Assembly (NCBI RefSeq): GCF_014202315.1
Contig: NZ_JACHGN010000019.1
Location: 62,001-126,000, forward strand
Length of the DNA: 64,000 nucleotides
Source of the DNA: Thermocatellispora tengchongensis
GTDB taxonomy: Bacteria; Actinomycetota; Actinomycetes; Streptosporangiales; Streptosporangiaceae
Reading direction: 5' to 3'
Below the pieces are notes generated by a model. The model saw nothing but the letters and a program-made list of their open reading frames with translations. It did no database searches and had not been told where the DNA came from. Shown one piece after another: positions 25,337 through 33,488 of this stretch (the stretch's first letter is position 1; each line of letters starts with the position of its first letter). The translations under genes were made by a program, and so were the position numbers.

Positions 25337-25666
25337 AATGCACTCCTTCAGGCCTGTTTCGTGTCTACGGGGTCCACTTCACCAGTCGCCGGGCGCGGAG
25401 GACAAGAGATCCGGCCAGGTCAACACCGAACGGCGCACACCACGCCGGGGGCAGAGGTGATCCCGGCACCTCGTACGGCACACGTCTGTCCCTCTCCTCC
25501 CCTCCACCACCATGACAAACTCCGCGAAACCGTTGTAATACCGAAATCTTAGGAATGTGGCGGGAGTAGCGGTTGAGGCATTTTCCAGGCTGCGCCGGAC
25601 GGCGCGAAGGCGTCGCTGAACGGTCGCTGAACGACGTTCGGAGGCCACTCGCTAGGCTCATCCGTC
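25337..25666. other. Intergenic region between acs and the Fic-like gene
   Basis: Divergent promoters must lie here. An A/T-richer patch at 25510-25560 is the likely promoter core. CGTCGCTGAACGGTCGCTGAACGACGTTCGG at 25609 onward contains a short direct repeat GTCGCTGAACG. No ORF or RNA structure is convincing. Confidence 0.5.
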
Positions 25667-26449
25667 GTGAGTGACCCATTGGCCGTGATCGCCGACCTGC
25701 CGGGCGTACCCGAGGCCGTCGCAGAGGCACGCGAGGCGGTGGACCGCCTCTACCGGCACCGCGTACTCCGCCGGCGCAGCCCCGAGGTGTCGGCCGAGTC
25801 CGCCCTGCGCGGCGCCCGCGCCTCCGCCGCCCTGGAGGGCGTGGACGTCCCGCTCGGCTCCCTGCGCGCCGGTGAGGTGACCGACCCCCTCGTCCAGGGC
25901 GCCCTGCGTGTCTCCGCCGAGATCGGCCGCCTGGGCGCCACCTGGCGCACGGCCCCGCGCCAGGTCCTGGCCCGCCTGCACACCGTCGCCGCCGCCGACC
26001 TGGCCCCCGAACCCGCCCTCGGCCGCCCCCGCTCCGCCGCCACCCCCGCCGCCGACCCCCACGACCTGGGCGAGGCCCCCTCACCCCCCGAGACGGCCGC
26101 CCGCATGGACGCCCTGGTCGCCCTCCTCACCGAGCCCACCAAGGCCCCCGCCCTCGTGCTCGCCGCCGTCGTCCACGCCGAACTCGCCGTCCTACGCCCC
26201 TTCGGCACCGCCGACGGCATCGTGGCCCGCGCCGCCGAACGCCTCACCCTGGTGGAGTTCGGCCTCGACCCGAAGTCCCTGGCCGCCGTCGAGGTGGGAC
26301 ACAGGGGGCTCCCGTACGCCGAGAGCCTGCGCGCGTACCTCACGGGCACCCAGGAGGGCGTCGGCCAATGGCTCCGGCACTGCGCCCAGGCCGTCGTCGA
26401 AGGCACGAGAGAGACGACCGCCATCTGCGAGGCCCTGATCCGCGCCTAG
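25667..26449 (+). CDS. Fic-fold protein with degenerate active site
   Basis: 260 residues from GTG 25667. The C-terminal half reads HAELAVLRPFGTADGIVARAAERL, which aligns with the Fic motif HPFxxGNGRxxR: His is shifted, RPF is kept and GNGR becomes ADGI. The N-terminal half (SAESALRGARASAALEGV) contains the SxxxEG-like helix of Fic proteins. AMPylation activity is doubtful. Orthologues are conserved directly upstream of the CpaE-like/Tad genes in actinobacteria. The role is unknown. Confidence 0.75.
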   Translation: MSDPLAVIADLPGVPEAVAEAREAVDRLYRHRVLRRRSPEVSAESALRGARASAALEGVDVPLGSLRAGEVTDPLVQGALRVSAEIGRLGATWRTAPRQVLARLHTVAAADLAPEPALGRPRSAATPAADPHDLGEAPSPPETAARMDALVALLTEPTKAPALVLAAVVHAELAVLRPFGTADGIVARAAERLTLVEFGLDPKSLAAVEVGHRGLPYAESLRAYLTGTQEGVGQWLRHCAQAVVEGTRETTAICEALIRA

Positions 26450-27571
26450 CCGGGCCCGGCACGCCCGCCGCGCCGCGCCTGCCTCGGGTGGCCACGCCTC
26501 CTCGGTGGCCGCGTTGCTTGCCCACTTGCCGCACCCGTGCGCGCGACAGGACGCACTGGGCGGCGGTGCGCCTTCATTCGTCCGGACCCCGCCCACAACG
26601 GCCCGTGCGCGCCCCCTCGGTCACGGCGTCCACGTGACGCAGTCAACCCGAGCGCGGCCTCCGGCGTTCGCCCAAGCACAGGACCTCAGCCTCACATGCC
26701 CCTCCGCCCAGTGCCCGTCCAACACACCGGCCTCGCACCCACTGGCCCGCAGGCACACAGCGCCCCCACAGACACACCCCGGGTAGACACACGCCTCGGG
26801 GTGGACACAACCCCGCTCACACAGCCCTCGCCCACACCGCCGGGGCCGACACACCCGGCCGGCATCGCAGCGCCAGCCGACACCAGCGGCTCCGCACAGG
26901 CACACACGGCCACGCACAGGCACAGACCACCCCGCACAGGCATAGACCGCCCCCCACAGGCACAGACCGCCCCCGTAAGGCACACACCGACGCCGCCGGA
27001 CACAACAGACAGCCCGTCTAGGCGCATCCGCTGCCTCAGACACAGCGGACGGCGTCCCTGGCATGGGACGCCGTCGCCTGTGCGCGCACCGGGTTACCAA
27101 GCGTGCACCTTCAATTCGTCGGAGCGGGTCAAGCCCGTCTCGACGCGCCTCCCGCGGCTGATCGCGCGTGGGTGCCCGGATGACGCACGTCGGACAAGTG
27201 GTCCGTGACACCTTTCTACGTCGGATCTGCATCCATGGGAACCCCTGAGAGCAAGACCTTTACTCATCACAGGGACGCATCACCACAAACCCCCTCAGAC
27301 GCCGCGAAACCCCTCCCGCAACGGCCTTCCGGTCGTCCGCGTCATCCGCCTCGGCGATCACAGAACGTGACGGAGAGGGGCCGATTGAGGGTGGACCGGA
27401 TTGGGCGACAGACCGTAGTCGTATCGTTACCTCGAAAAAAACTAGCGAAAATTAGAGATTGCTCCTCGACGAAACTCAAGTGGATCGGGCAGCATACGGG
27501 GGTATCTCCCTAAACTGGAGCGACTGTGCACGGGGTAGCTTTGCAAGTCCCTTGCCATGCTCTGGTCAAGT
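26450..27571. other. Gene-free region before the 6C RNA
   Basis: 1.1 kb with no convincing gene. 26450-27050 is C-rich on the plus strand and full of CACA-type words, including the 20-bp repeat at 26895. From 27100 composition drops toward A/T (for example 27420-27470 with AAAAAAAC), suggesting promoters or regulatory DNA for the 6C RNA. Open frames here have no start signal and no codon bias. Confidence 0.6.
26895..26994. repeat. 20-bp tandem repeat, five units
   Basis: CACAGG recurs at 26895, 26915, 26935 and 26955, with GTAAGG at 26975, giving a regular 20-bp period. The consensus is close to CACAGGCACAGACCGCCCCC. The period is not a multiple of three, so the open frames across it are artefacts. 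Confidence 0.85.
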
Positions 27572-27670
27572 GTTGAAAGCTTTCTTCTGAAACGGGACCG
27601 GCTCTACCCCCCCGGAGCCGGACCGGTTGGCGACCCCCGCTCTCCCCCCCGGCGGGGGTCGCCCCTTTTC
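27572..27670 (+). ncRNA. 6C RNA
   Basis: Two adjacent hairpins each carry a run of seven C in the loop, the defining feature of the actinobacterial 6C RNA. Hairpin 1 pairs CCGGCTC (27598-27604) with GAGCCGG (27615-27621). Hairpin 2 pairs GGCGACCCCCG (27629-27639) with CGGGGGTCGCC (27653-27663), followed by CCTTTT, so it is also the terminator. Location upstream of the CpaE/ssd gene agrees with known 6C RNAs of Mycobacterium (B11) and Streptomyces. The C loops pair with G-rich sequences near target ribosome binding sites. The 5' end is not resolved. Confidence 0.9.
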
Positions 27671-27902
27671 CCGCGATCCCGCGCCCCGCGATCCCCGCGA
27701 TCCCCGCGATCAGAGCCCCGCGATCCCCGCGCCCCGCCCCGCGATCCCATCAATCAGAGCCGCGCCGCCGCACGCATGGTCGCGATAGGCGCCGCCGTCA
27801 CCCCAACGGCCAGGCAGCCGAGGAGACTCCGCAGGAACGCCGGCGACACAAACGCCCAGCGACACACCCGCCCCTCGCGGCCCCTCACGGCCCCTCGCGT
27901 CA

Positions 27903-27963
27903 TCCACAGCCACCCATTCCCCACACACGCGCCCCGAAGGTTGTCCACAGAACGCCGTTCGGC
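27903..27963 (+). promoter_or_regulatory. Twin TCCACAG boxes upstream of the first Tad unit
   Basis: TCCACAG occurs at 27903-27909 and 27944-27950, 41 bp apart. The second is part of a 22-bp sequence (27942-27963, beginning TGTCCACAGAAC and ending CGTTCGGC) that recurs with two mismatches at 36765-36786. TTGTCCACA also fits an actinobacterial DnaA box. It lies 60 bp before the CpaE-like start. Confidence 0.55.
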
Positions 27964-28022
27964 TCCCCTCCGTGACCGCCCCATGACCAAAAGTGGACCT
28001 CCCACACCTCAGGGAGGCATCC

Positions 28023-29129
28023 ATGACACCCCACGCACCCACCACAGCCCTGTATCGCCCGCTGGTCATCACCCAGGACGACGACCTGCTCGACGACCTC
28101 CTCCGCATAGCCGCGGCCGCGGGCACCGAGATCGACGTGGCACACGCGCCCGCGCTGGCGCGTCCGTACTGGACCCGGGCCCCGGTCGTCGTGGTCGGCG
28201 ACGACATGGCCGACGCCCTCGCCGCCGCCGATCCTCCGCAGCGATCCCGGGTCCTGCTGGTCACCAGGGCGAAGGACGACCCCGACATGTGGCGCCGCTG
28301 CGTCGCGGTCGGCGCCCAGGAGGTGCTCGACCTGCCCTCCGGCGAGCGCCGGCTCGTCAACGAGTTCGCCGACACCGCGCTGACCGGCGAGATGACCGGC
28401 CTGCTCGTGTGCGTGGTCGGCGGCAGAGGCGGCGCGGGCGCGAGCGTGCTCGCCGTGTCGCTGGCCCGCTCGGCGGCCCGGCGCAGGATCTCGACGCTGC
28501 TCGTGGACGCCGATCCGCTCGGCGGCGGCATCGACGTGCTCCTCGGTCAGGAGGATCTCGACGGTTCCCGCTGGGCCGAGCTGGTGGAGCGCGAGGGCAG
28601 GATCAACCCGGGCGCGCTGCGCGAGGCGCTGCCGGCCTCGGGGCACCTCTCCGTGCTGGCCTTCCACCGCGGGGACGCCGAGCCGGTCCCCGCCGAGGCC
28701 ATGCGCTCGGTCCTCGAAGCGGCCCGGCGCGGCTTCGACCTCGTGGTCGTCGATCTGCCCCGCCACCTCGACCCCGCGACGACCGAGGCGCTCGCCCGCG
28801 CCACCACCACGCTCCTGCTCGTCCCGGCCGAGGTGCGCGGGGTGCTCGCCTCCGCCCAGGTCCTCAGCGTCCTGAAGGCCAACACCGGCGACATCCGCGC
28901 CGTCGTGCGTCCGGGCATCCTCGACGAGGACGTCGTCGTCGGCTCGCTCGGCGTGCCCGCGGCGGGCGTGCTGAACGACCAGCCGCGTCTCGCGGTGGCC
29001 CTCAACCGGGGCGACGCGCCGCCGCTCGGCCCCAAGACCCCGCTCGGGCTGTTCTGCGAGTCGTTCCTCGACACGATCCTGTCCGAGCAGACCGGCACCT
29101 ACGTCGTCGAGCACGGGCGGGAGTCGTGA
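28023..29129 (+). CDS. ssd: CpaE/Ssd-like septum-site protein of the Tad locus
   Basis: 368 residues; ATG 28023 follows GGGAGG. Residues 1-120 resemble a receiver-like domain without a phosphorylation site (RPLVITQDDDLLDDLLRIAA). The MinD/ParA-like ATPase follows, but its P-loop reads GGRGGAGAS, with Ala where the catalytic Lys should be. LLVDADPLGGGIDVLLG and LVVVDLPRHLDP are the switch regions. Mycobacterial Ssd affects septum placement; CpaE homologues position the pilus machine. It is coupled to cpaF by GTGA overlap. Confidence 0.9.
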   Translation: MTPHAPTTALYRPLVITQDDDLLDDLLRIAAAAGTEIDVAHAPALARPYWTRAPVVVVGDDMADALAAADPPQRSRVLLVTRAKDDPDMWRRCVAVGAQEVLDLPSGERRLVNEFADTALTGEMTGLLVCVVGGRGGAGASVLAVSLARSAARRRISTLLVDADPLGGGIDVLLGQEDLDGSRWAELVEREGRINPGALREALPASGHLSVLAFHRGDAEPVPAEAMRSVLEAARRGFDLVVVDLPRHLDPATTEALARATTTLLLVPAEVRGVLASAQVLSVLKANTGDIRAVVRPGILDEDVVVGSLGVPAAGVLNDQPRLAVALNRGDAPPLGPKTPLGLFCESFLDTILSEQTGTYVVEHGRES

Positions 29130-30379
29130 GGGCCGAGGGGGCGGCGGCCCCGGTCATCCCGCCCGAGCTGGTCGAGGCGGTGCGCGTACGCCTGGCGCGC
29201 GCCCGGGTCAAGCCGAGCGCCGCCCACGTCGCCGTCGCCCTGCGCGCCGAGAAGGCGGTCCTGGGCGACGCCGAGGTCCTGAGCGTCGCCAGGGAGCTGT
29301 GCGCCGACCTGATCGGCGCCGGGCCGCTCGAACCCCTGCTCGCCGAGCCCGACGTCACCGACGTCCTGGTCAACGGCCACCGGGAGGTCTGGGTGGACGA
29401 CGGCCACGGCCTGCGCCGCACGTCGGTGTGCTTCCCCGACGAGGACTCGCTGCGCCGCCTGGCCCAGCGGCTGGCCTCGTCCGCGGGCCGGCGCCTCGAC
29501 GACGCCTCGCCGTACGTCGATGCCAGGCTGGCCGGCGGCGTACGCCTGCACGCGATCCTGCCGCCGCTGTCTCCCGACGGCACCTGCGTATCGCTGCGCC
29601 TGCCGCCCCGGCGTACCTTCACCCTCGACGACCTGGTCGCCACCGGCATGGTCCCGCCCGGCGCGGCCTCGATCCTCACCGCGATGGTCACCGCCCGCAG
29701 GGCCTTCCTCGTCACGGGCGGCACGGGCACCGGCAAGACCACCCTGCTCAGCGCCCTGCTCTCCCTGGCCGACCCCGCCGAGAGGCTGCTCCTGGTCGAG
29801 GACTCCGCCGAACTCCGTCCCCTGCACCCCCACGTCGTCCGGCTCGAATCGAGGCCGCCCAACCTGGAGGGCAAAGGGGGAGTGACCCTGCGCGACCTGG
29901 TGCGCCAGGCCCTGCGCATGCGCCCCGACCGCCTGGTGGTGGGCGAGGTCCGGGGCCAGGAGGTCGCCGACCTCCTGGCCGCCCTCAACACCGGCCACGA
30001 GGGCGGCTGCGGCACCCTCCACGCCAACACCGCCGCCGACGTGCCCCCACGCCTGGAGGCCCTGGCCTGCGCCGCCGGCCTGACCCGCGAGGCCGTCCAC
30101 AGCCAACTGGCCGCCGCCTTGGACATGGTCGTCCACCTGACCCGTGACCCATCGGGCGGCCGGCGCCGCATAGCCGAGATCTGCCTCCTCAACCGCCGCC
30201 CCACCGGCCTGGTGGAGGCCGACCCCGCCCTGACCTTCCCACCCACCGGCCCACCCGTCCCCGGCCCCGCCTACTCCCGCCTCCCGCAGCTCTCCCAACT
30301 CTCCCAACTCTCCCAGCTCTCCGAGCTCTCCGAGCCGCACACCCCGATCCCGCCACCACCCCCACGACCACCGAGGTGA
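29126..30379 (+). CDS. cpaF: CpaF/TadA secretion ATPase of the Tad pilus
   Basis: 417 residues from GTG 29126. An N-terminal helical domain precedes the type II/IV secretion ATPase core: EPDVTDVLVNGHREVWVDD, Walker A GGTGTGKTTLL, LLVEDSAELRP, the Asp box, and Walker B-like RLVVGEVRGQE, then CGTLHAN. It powers pilin assembly on the cytoplasmic side. The C-terminus is unusual: LSQ-LSQ-LSQ-LSE-LSE, encoded by five 9-bp repeats (30290-30334), then a run of prolines. It is coupled to TadB. Confidence 0.95.
   Translation: MRAEGAAAPVIPPELVEAVRVRLARARVKPSAAHVAVALRAEKAVLGDAEVLSVARELCADLIGAGPLEPLLAEPDVTDVLVNGHREVWVDDGHGLRRTSVCFPDEDSLRRLAQRLASSAGRRLDDASPYVDARLAGGVRLHAILPPLSPDGTCVSLRLPPRRTFTLDDLVATGMVPPGAASILTAMVTARRAFLVTGGTGTGKTTLLSALLSLADPAERLLLVEDSAELRPLHPHVVRLESRPPNLEGKGGVTLRDLVRQALRMRPDRLVVGEVRGQEVADLLAALNTGHEGGCGTLHANTAADVPPRLEALACAAGLTREAVHSQLAAALDMVVHLTRDPSGGRRRIAEICLLNRRPTGLVEADPALTFPPTGPPVPGPAYSRLPQLSQLSQLSQLSELSEPHTPIPPPPPRPPR
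30290..30334 (+). repeat. 9-bp tandem repeat in the cpaF 3' end
   Basis: Five units of CTCTCCCAA or CTCTCCGAG encode LSQ/LSE repeats just before the proline tail. Copy changes keep the reading frame, so the tail length can vary. Confidence 0.85.
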
Positions 30380-30384
30380 CACCA

Positions 30385-31017
30385 ATGACCACCTCGCGGA
30401 CGTCCCGCCCCCTGCCCTCCCCGCTGAAGGCCCTGGCCGCCCGGACCCGCCGCACCGACACCCCGGCGGCCTGGCACCGCGCCACCCTGGACCTCTGCCA
30501 CGGCCTGAGCGCCGAACTCGCCGCCGGGCGCCCACCGCACGAAGCGCTCGCCCGCGCCCTGCCGTACGTCCGCTTCCCGACCGAGGCCGCCGCCCACATG
30601 CTGCTGGCCGCCACCCAGGACGGCGGCGACGTACCGGCCGCGCTGAGAACCGCGGCGCCCCTCCACGGCGGCGAAGGCCTCCGCCGCCTGGCCGGCTGCT
30701 GGGAGGTGAGCATCACCGCCGGAGCGGCCCTCTCCGGCCTCCTGGACCGAGTAGAAGCGACGCTCAGAGCCTCTGAGGCCCATCGTCAAGACGTGGCGGC
30801 ACAACTAGCCGGACCCCGCGCCACAGCCCGTCTCCTTGCCGCTCTGCCCCTCCTGGGCCTACTTCTCGCCGTAGCCCTCGGCATGAACCCCCTCGGCTTC
30901 CTCCTCGGGCACCCCGCGGGCCTGGCCTGCCTGACCCTCGGCGCCGCCCTCGACGCCTGCGGCCTGTGGTGGACCCACCGCCTAGTCACACGAGCCGAAA
31001 CCGCCTGCCCCTCCTGA
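30385..31017 (+). CDS. tadB: TadB pilus platform protein (short)
   Basis: 210 residues from ATG 30385, with GAGG six bases upstream; GTG 30376 overlaps the cpaF stop and would add three residues. The T2SSF domain (LDLCHGLSAELAAGRPPHEAL, then LLAATQDGGDVPAALRTAA) is followed by two membrane segments (RLLAALPLLGLLLAVALGMNP and PAGLACLTLGAALDACGLWW). It lacks the N-terminal membrane helices of full TadB, as in other actinobacterial loci. It forms the inner-membrane platform with TadC. Confidence 0.9.
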   Translation: MTTSRTSRPLPSPLKALAARTRRTDTPAAWHRATLDLCHGLSAELAAGRPPHEALARALPYVRFPTEAAAHMLLAATQDGGDVPAALRTAAPLHGGEGLRRLAGCWEVSITAGAALSGLLDRVEATLRASEAHRQDVAAQLAGPRATARLLAALPLLGLLLAVALGMNPLGFLLGHPAGLACLTLGAALDACGLWWTHRLVTRAETACPS

Positions 31018-31020
31018 CCC

Positions 31021-31188
31021 AAGCCACCCCGGTCATCCCGACCCGAGCCAGCGTGCCCGTCCTGCCCCGAGCCCGCCCGGTCGTCCCGACGCGAGCCCGC
31101 CCGGTCGTCCCGACGCGAGCCCGCCCGGTCGTCCCGACGCGAGCCAACCTGTCCACCTCGACCCGAGCTGGCCTGCCAGTCGTGAGCC
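31021..31188. repeat. 24-bp tandem repeat between tadB and tadC
   Basis: GAGCCCGCCCGGTCGTCCCGACGC is exact at 31069, 31093 and 31117. Degenerate units on both sides extend the array to about seven copies. The first partial unit resembles the last codons of tadB (GAGCC...TGCCC), so the array may have grown from the gene's 3' end. tadB and tadC are in the same frame across it. Confidence 0.85.
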
Positions 31189-31221
31189 CAACCACCCCGC
31201 CATTCGGAAGGAGCGAGCCTC

Positions 31222-32814
31222 ATGCATCTCACCCTGCTGACCGCCGCCTGCCTGGCGGGCGCCGCGGCCTGGCTCTGGCATTCACGCGACACGCCACAGG
31301 ACAGGCTCCACAGGCTCCTGCCCCCAAGAATCCCCACCCTGGGCGCCGCACAGCCACGGCAGGCCACGCGTCCCCGAACCCGCCACCCAGAACGACCGCC
31401 GCACCACCTTCACCACTCGGAACGACCCGCGCCCCACCCCTCGGAACCCTCCCCACTCTGGCCATCCCCGCCCACGCTGGCCTCCCGCCAACCACCCCCA
31501 GCGCGCCGATCCACGGTCCCCGCCACTCCCCGGCCACACCCCTCCCCGATCGCGCCGACAGCCCTGCCGCGACCACCCCAGCACCCACGCCCCGCCCCGC
31601 CGCAACCACCACCAATCGCAGTAACCTCCGATCCCCAGCCACCGCCACTCGCAGTAACCGCCGATCCGCAGGCACCGCCACTCGCAGTAACCGCCGATCC
31701 GCAGGCACCGCCAATCGCAGTAACCGCCGATCCGCAGCGACCTCCGGTCGTGCCGACCGCTACTGCTCCGCCGCGACGCCGGCTCCCGCCGAGCGTCGCT
31801 GTTCCCCAGCCGGCCCAGTTCCCGCTGACCGTTCCGCAGCCATCTCCGGTCGTGCCGACCGCTGCCGTTCCGCAGCCACCTCCGGTCATGCCGACCGCCA
31901 CTGCTCCGCAGCCACCCCAGCCACCCCGGCTCCCGCCGACCAGCATCCCGCAACCAGCCCGGCTCGTACCCACCCCCACGCCACCGCTCGCGCCCACTCC
32001 CACCCACGTCCACGCTTCCCCAGCATGGACACCCACATCCGCGCTCACGCGATGGCAGTCAGGCTCGGCATCGGCCACCCCGGCGGCCCATGCCCCACCT
32101 TCACCCCACGACACCGAGAGAAGCCGCACCGGCAGGAACACACACCGCACCAGGAGGAACAGTCCCGCCACAACGCACCCCGAGCTCCCCACAAGCAACA
32201 CCCCCGCCAGGACGAACACCCGGCGTGAGTTGGCCGCCGCGCTGGCCGCGGGCGTGATGGGCTTTCTCCTCCTGGAGGGCGTCGCCGGGATCGTGCTCGG
32301 CCTGTGCGCAGCCGTCGCCACGGTCGTGGTCCTGCGCAGACGCAGCGCCGCCGACGACGCAGCAGAGCTCGAACGCGTAACGGCCGATCTCCCCTTCGCG
32401 ACCGACCTCATGGTGGCCTGCCTGCGCGCAGGCCGGTCCCTGGACGCGGCCGTGGAGGTGACCGCGGCCACCGTGGGAGGCCCGCTGGGCAGGCGCCTGG
32501 GCTGGGTGAGCGGGCAGTTGCGGCTCGGGGCCGATCACGAGGAGGCATGGTCCTCACTCGCGTACGAGGAGGCGACGGCACCGCTCGCCCGGGCGATGAT
32601 CCGCGCCACCTCCACCGGCTCGCCCGTGGCGGACGCCCTCATCAGAATCGGTGACGACGCCATGCACGCCGCCCGCGCCCGCTCCTCAGCCTCCGCGCGC
32701 CGCGTGGGCGTCCACGCCGTGGCCCCTCTCGGCCTGTGCTTCCTGCCTGCCTTCGCCCTGCTGGGCATCGTCCCGGTGATCGCCGCCCTGGCGTCCCAGA
32801 TCATCATCCCCTGA
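31222..32814 (+). CDS. tadC: TadC pilus platform protein with long proline-rich insertion
   Basis: 530 residues; ATG 31222 follows GAAGGAG. Residues 1-20 (LTLLTAACLAGAAAWLW) form the first membrane helix. Residues about 36-335 are Pro/Ala/Thr-rich with four 11-residue repeats PPPxAVTADPQ (31606-31737). A membrane hairpin (AALAAGVMGFLLLEGVAGIV and on) and a normal T2SSF domain (TDLMVACLRAGRSLDAAVEV) follow, ending with a membrane segment. TadC of this type is normally near 200-300 residues with only a short linker. The frame is open and unbroken throughout, so the insertion is probably translated. Confidence 0.85.
   Translation: MHLTLLTAACLAGAAAWLWHSRDTPQDRLHRLLPPRIPTLGAAQPRQATRPRTRHPERPPHHLHHSERPAPHPSEPSPLWPSPPTLASRQPPPARRSTVPATPRPHPSPIAPTALPRPPQHPRPAPPQPPPIAVTSDPQPPPLAVTADPQAPPLAVTADPQAPPIAVTADPQRPPVVPTATAPPRRRLPPSVAVPQPAQFPLTVPQPSPVVPTAAVPQPPPVMPTATAPQPPQPPRLPPTSIPQPARLVPTPTPPLAPTPTHVHASPAWTPTSALTRWQSGSASATPAAHAPPSPHDTERSRTGRNTHRTRRNSPATTHPELPTSNTPARTNTRRELAAALAAGVMGFLLLEGVAGIVLGLCAAVATVVVLRRRSAADDAAELERVTADLPFATDLMVACLRAGRSLDAAVEVTAATVGGPLGRRLGWVSGQLRLGADHEEAWSSLAYEEATAPLARAMIRATSTGSPVADALIRIGDDAMHAARARSSASARRVGVHAVAPLGLCFLPAFALLGIVPVIAALASQIIIP
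31606..31737 (+). repeat. 33-bp in-frame tandem repeat inside tadC
   Basis: Four units at 31606, 31639, 31672 and 31705, each 33 bp. Units 2 to 4 differ at only a few positions. Each encodes PPPxAVTADPQ. Less regular repeats (CCGGTCGTGCCGACCGCTACTG-like) continue to about 31920. Confidence 0.9.
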
Positions 32815-33302
32815 CGAGGCACAAGGCATATCCCGGCCGACGGCCCAAAATGCCCAGCACACATCCCGAGCGGCCAAGGGGGAAGGATCGGACCACCAAC
32901 CTCACACACATCCGAACCGGCACGGCGAAAGCCACCACTCCCAGGCCGGGCCCCACGATCGCGGCTGCCCAGCCTCATGGACCGGTGCTGCCCCAGCCCC
33001 ATGGTCCGACCCGGGCCACCCCGCGAGGGCCGTACTCACGCTGCCCGGTCGACTGACGCTGCCCGGTAGGCGTCCTCACATGGCAAGGGGCAGCAGTCCC
33101 GCGCTCTGCGTAGAACCGCAGGGCACGTGGTGCCTGCCGACCGCGGCCGAGGCACCGCCGCCGATGCGCATCCCACCCCTCAAGGCCCTCCAGGCCCGCA
33201 GACGGGGCGGGGGCACCCGTCCGAACGTCATCACGAACCCGAGGTGCCGTCTGTCGATCACCTCGCGCCGCGCCAGCGTGCTGACGGCCATCCAGAAGTG
33301 GT
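32815..33302. other. Region between tadC and the IS21-type end
   Basis: No assignable gene. On the minus strand 33076-33303 reads HHFWMAVSTLARREVIDRRH and then to a TGA at 33076, with coding-like third positions, so it may be the 3' fragment of a gene cut by the insertion. I do not recognise it. 32815-33075 shows nothing clear. Confidence 0.4.
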
Positions 33303-33360
33303 GGTAGGCGGTCGTGTCTTGTGAAGGTAGGCGGTCACGGAAGTGGCGGTGGTCGGACAG
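33303..33360 (-). repeat. Left terminal repeats of the IS21-type element
   Basis: GGTAGGCGGTCGT at 33303, GGTAGGCGGTCAC at 33326 and GGTGGTCGGACAG at 33348, at 22-23 bp spacing. They are reverse complements of the motif repeated at the right end. Confidence 0.75.
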
Positions 33361-33488
33361 CGAAAGTGCAGTCCAGGTTCGGTCAGGACGGCGGTTCCGT
33401 GTCGCGGGGACCCGGGTGATGGGCTGGGCGGCCGACTCGGTGGCCGTGGTGTCCAGGGCAGCATGGCTGCGCTGGTTCAGGTCGATGG

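Noticed and set aside
26692-27027. Cys/Val-rich minus-strand frame over the 20-bp repeat
   Set aside because: Repeated Cys come from a 20-bp repeat read in all three frames. No start signal.
27205-27513. 102-codon frame before the 6C RNA
   Set aside because: It has no codon bias, no ribosome binding site and lies in the A/T-rich regulatory zone.
28023-29129. CpaE-like gene as a chromosomal ParA
   Set aside because: The P-loop lacks the catalytic lysine and a receiver-like N-domain is present. The Tad neighbours fix it as CpaE/Ssd type.
30966-32228. 420-codon frame overlapping tadB and tadC
   Set aside because: It is out of frame with the membrane helix and T2SSF domain of TadC and has no start signal. 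The tadC frame has both.
33076-33303. Minus-strand reading HHFWMAVSTLARREVID as a real gene
   Set aside because: Coding-like third positions make it a possible gene fragment, but I cannot identify it and it has no start inside the remaining sequence. It is noted only as part of the gap.
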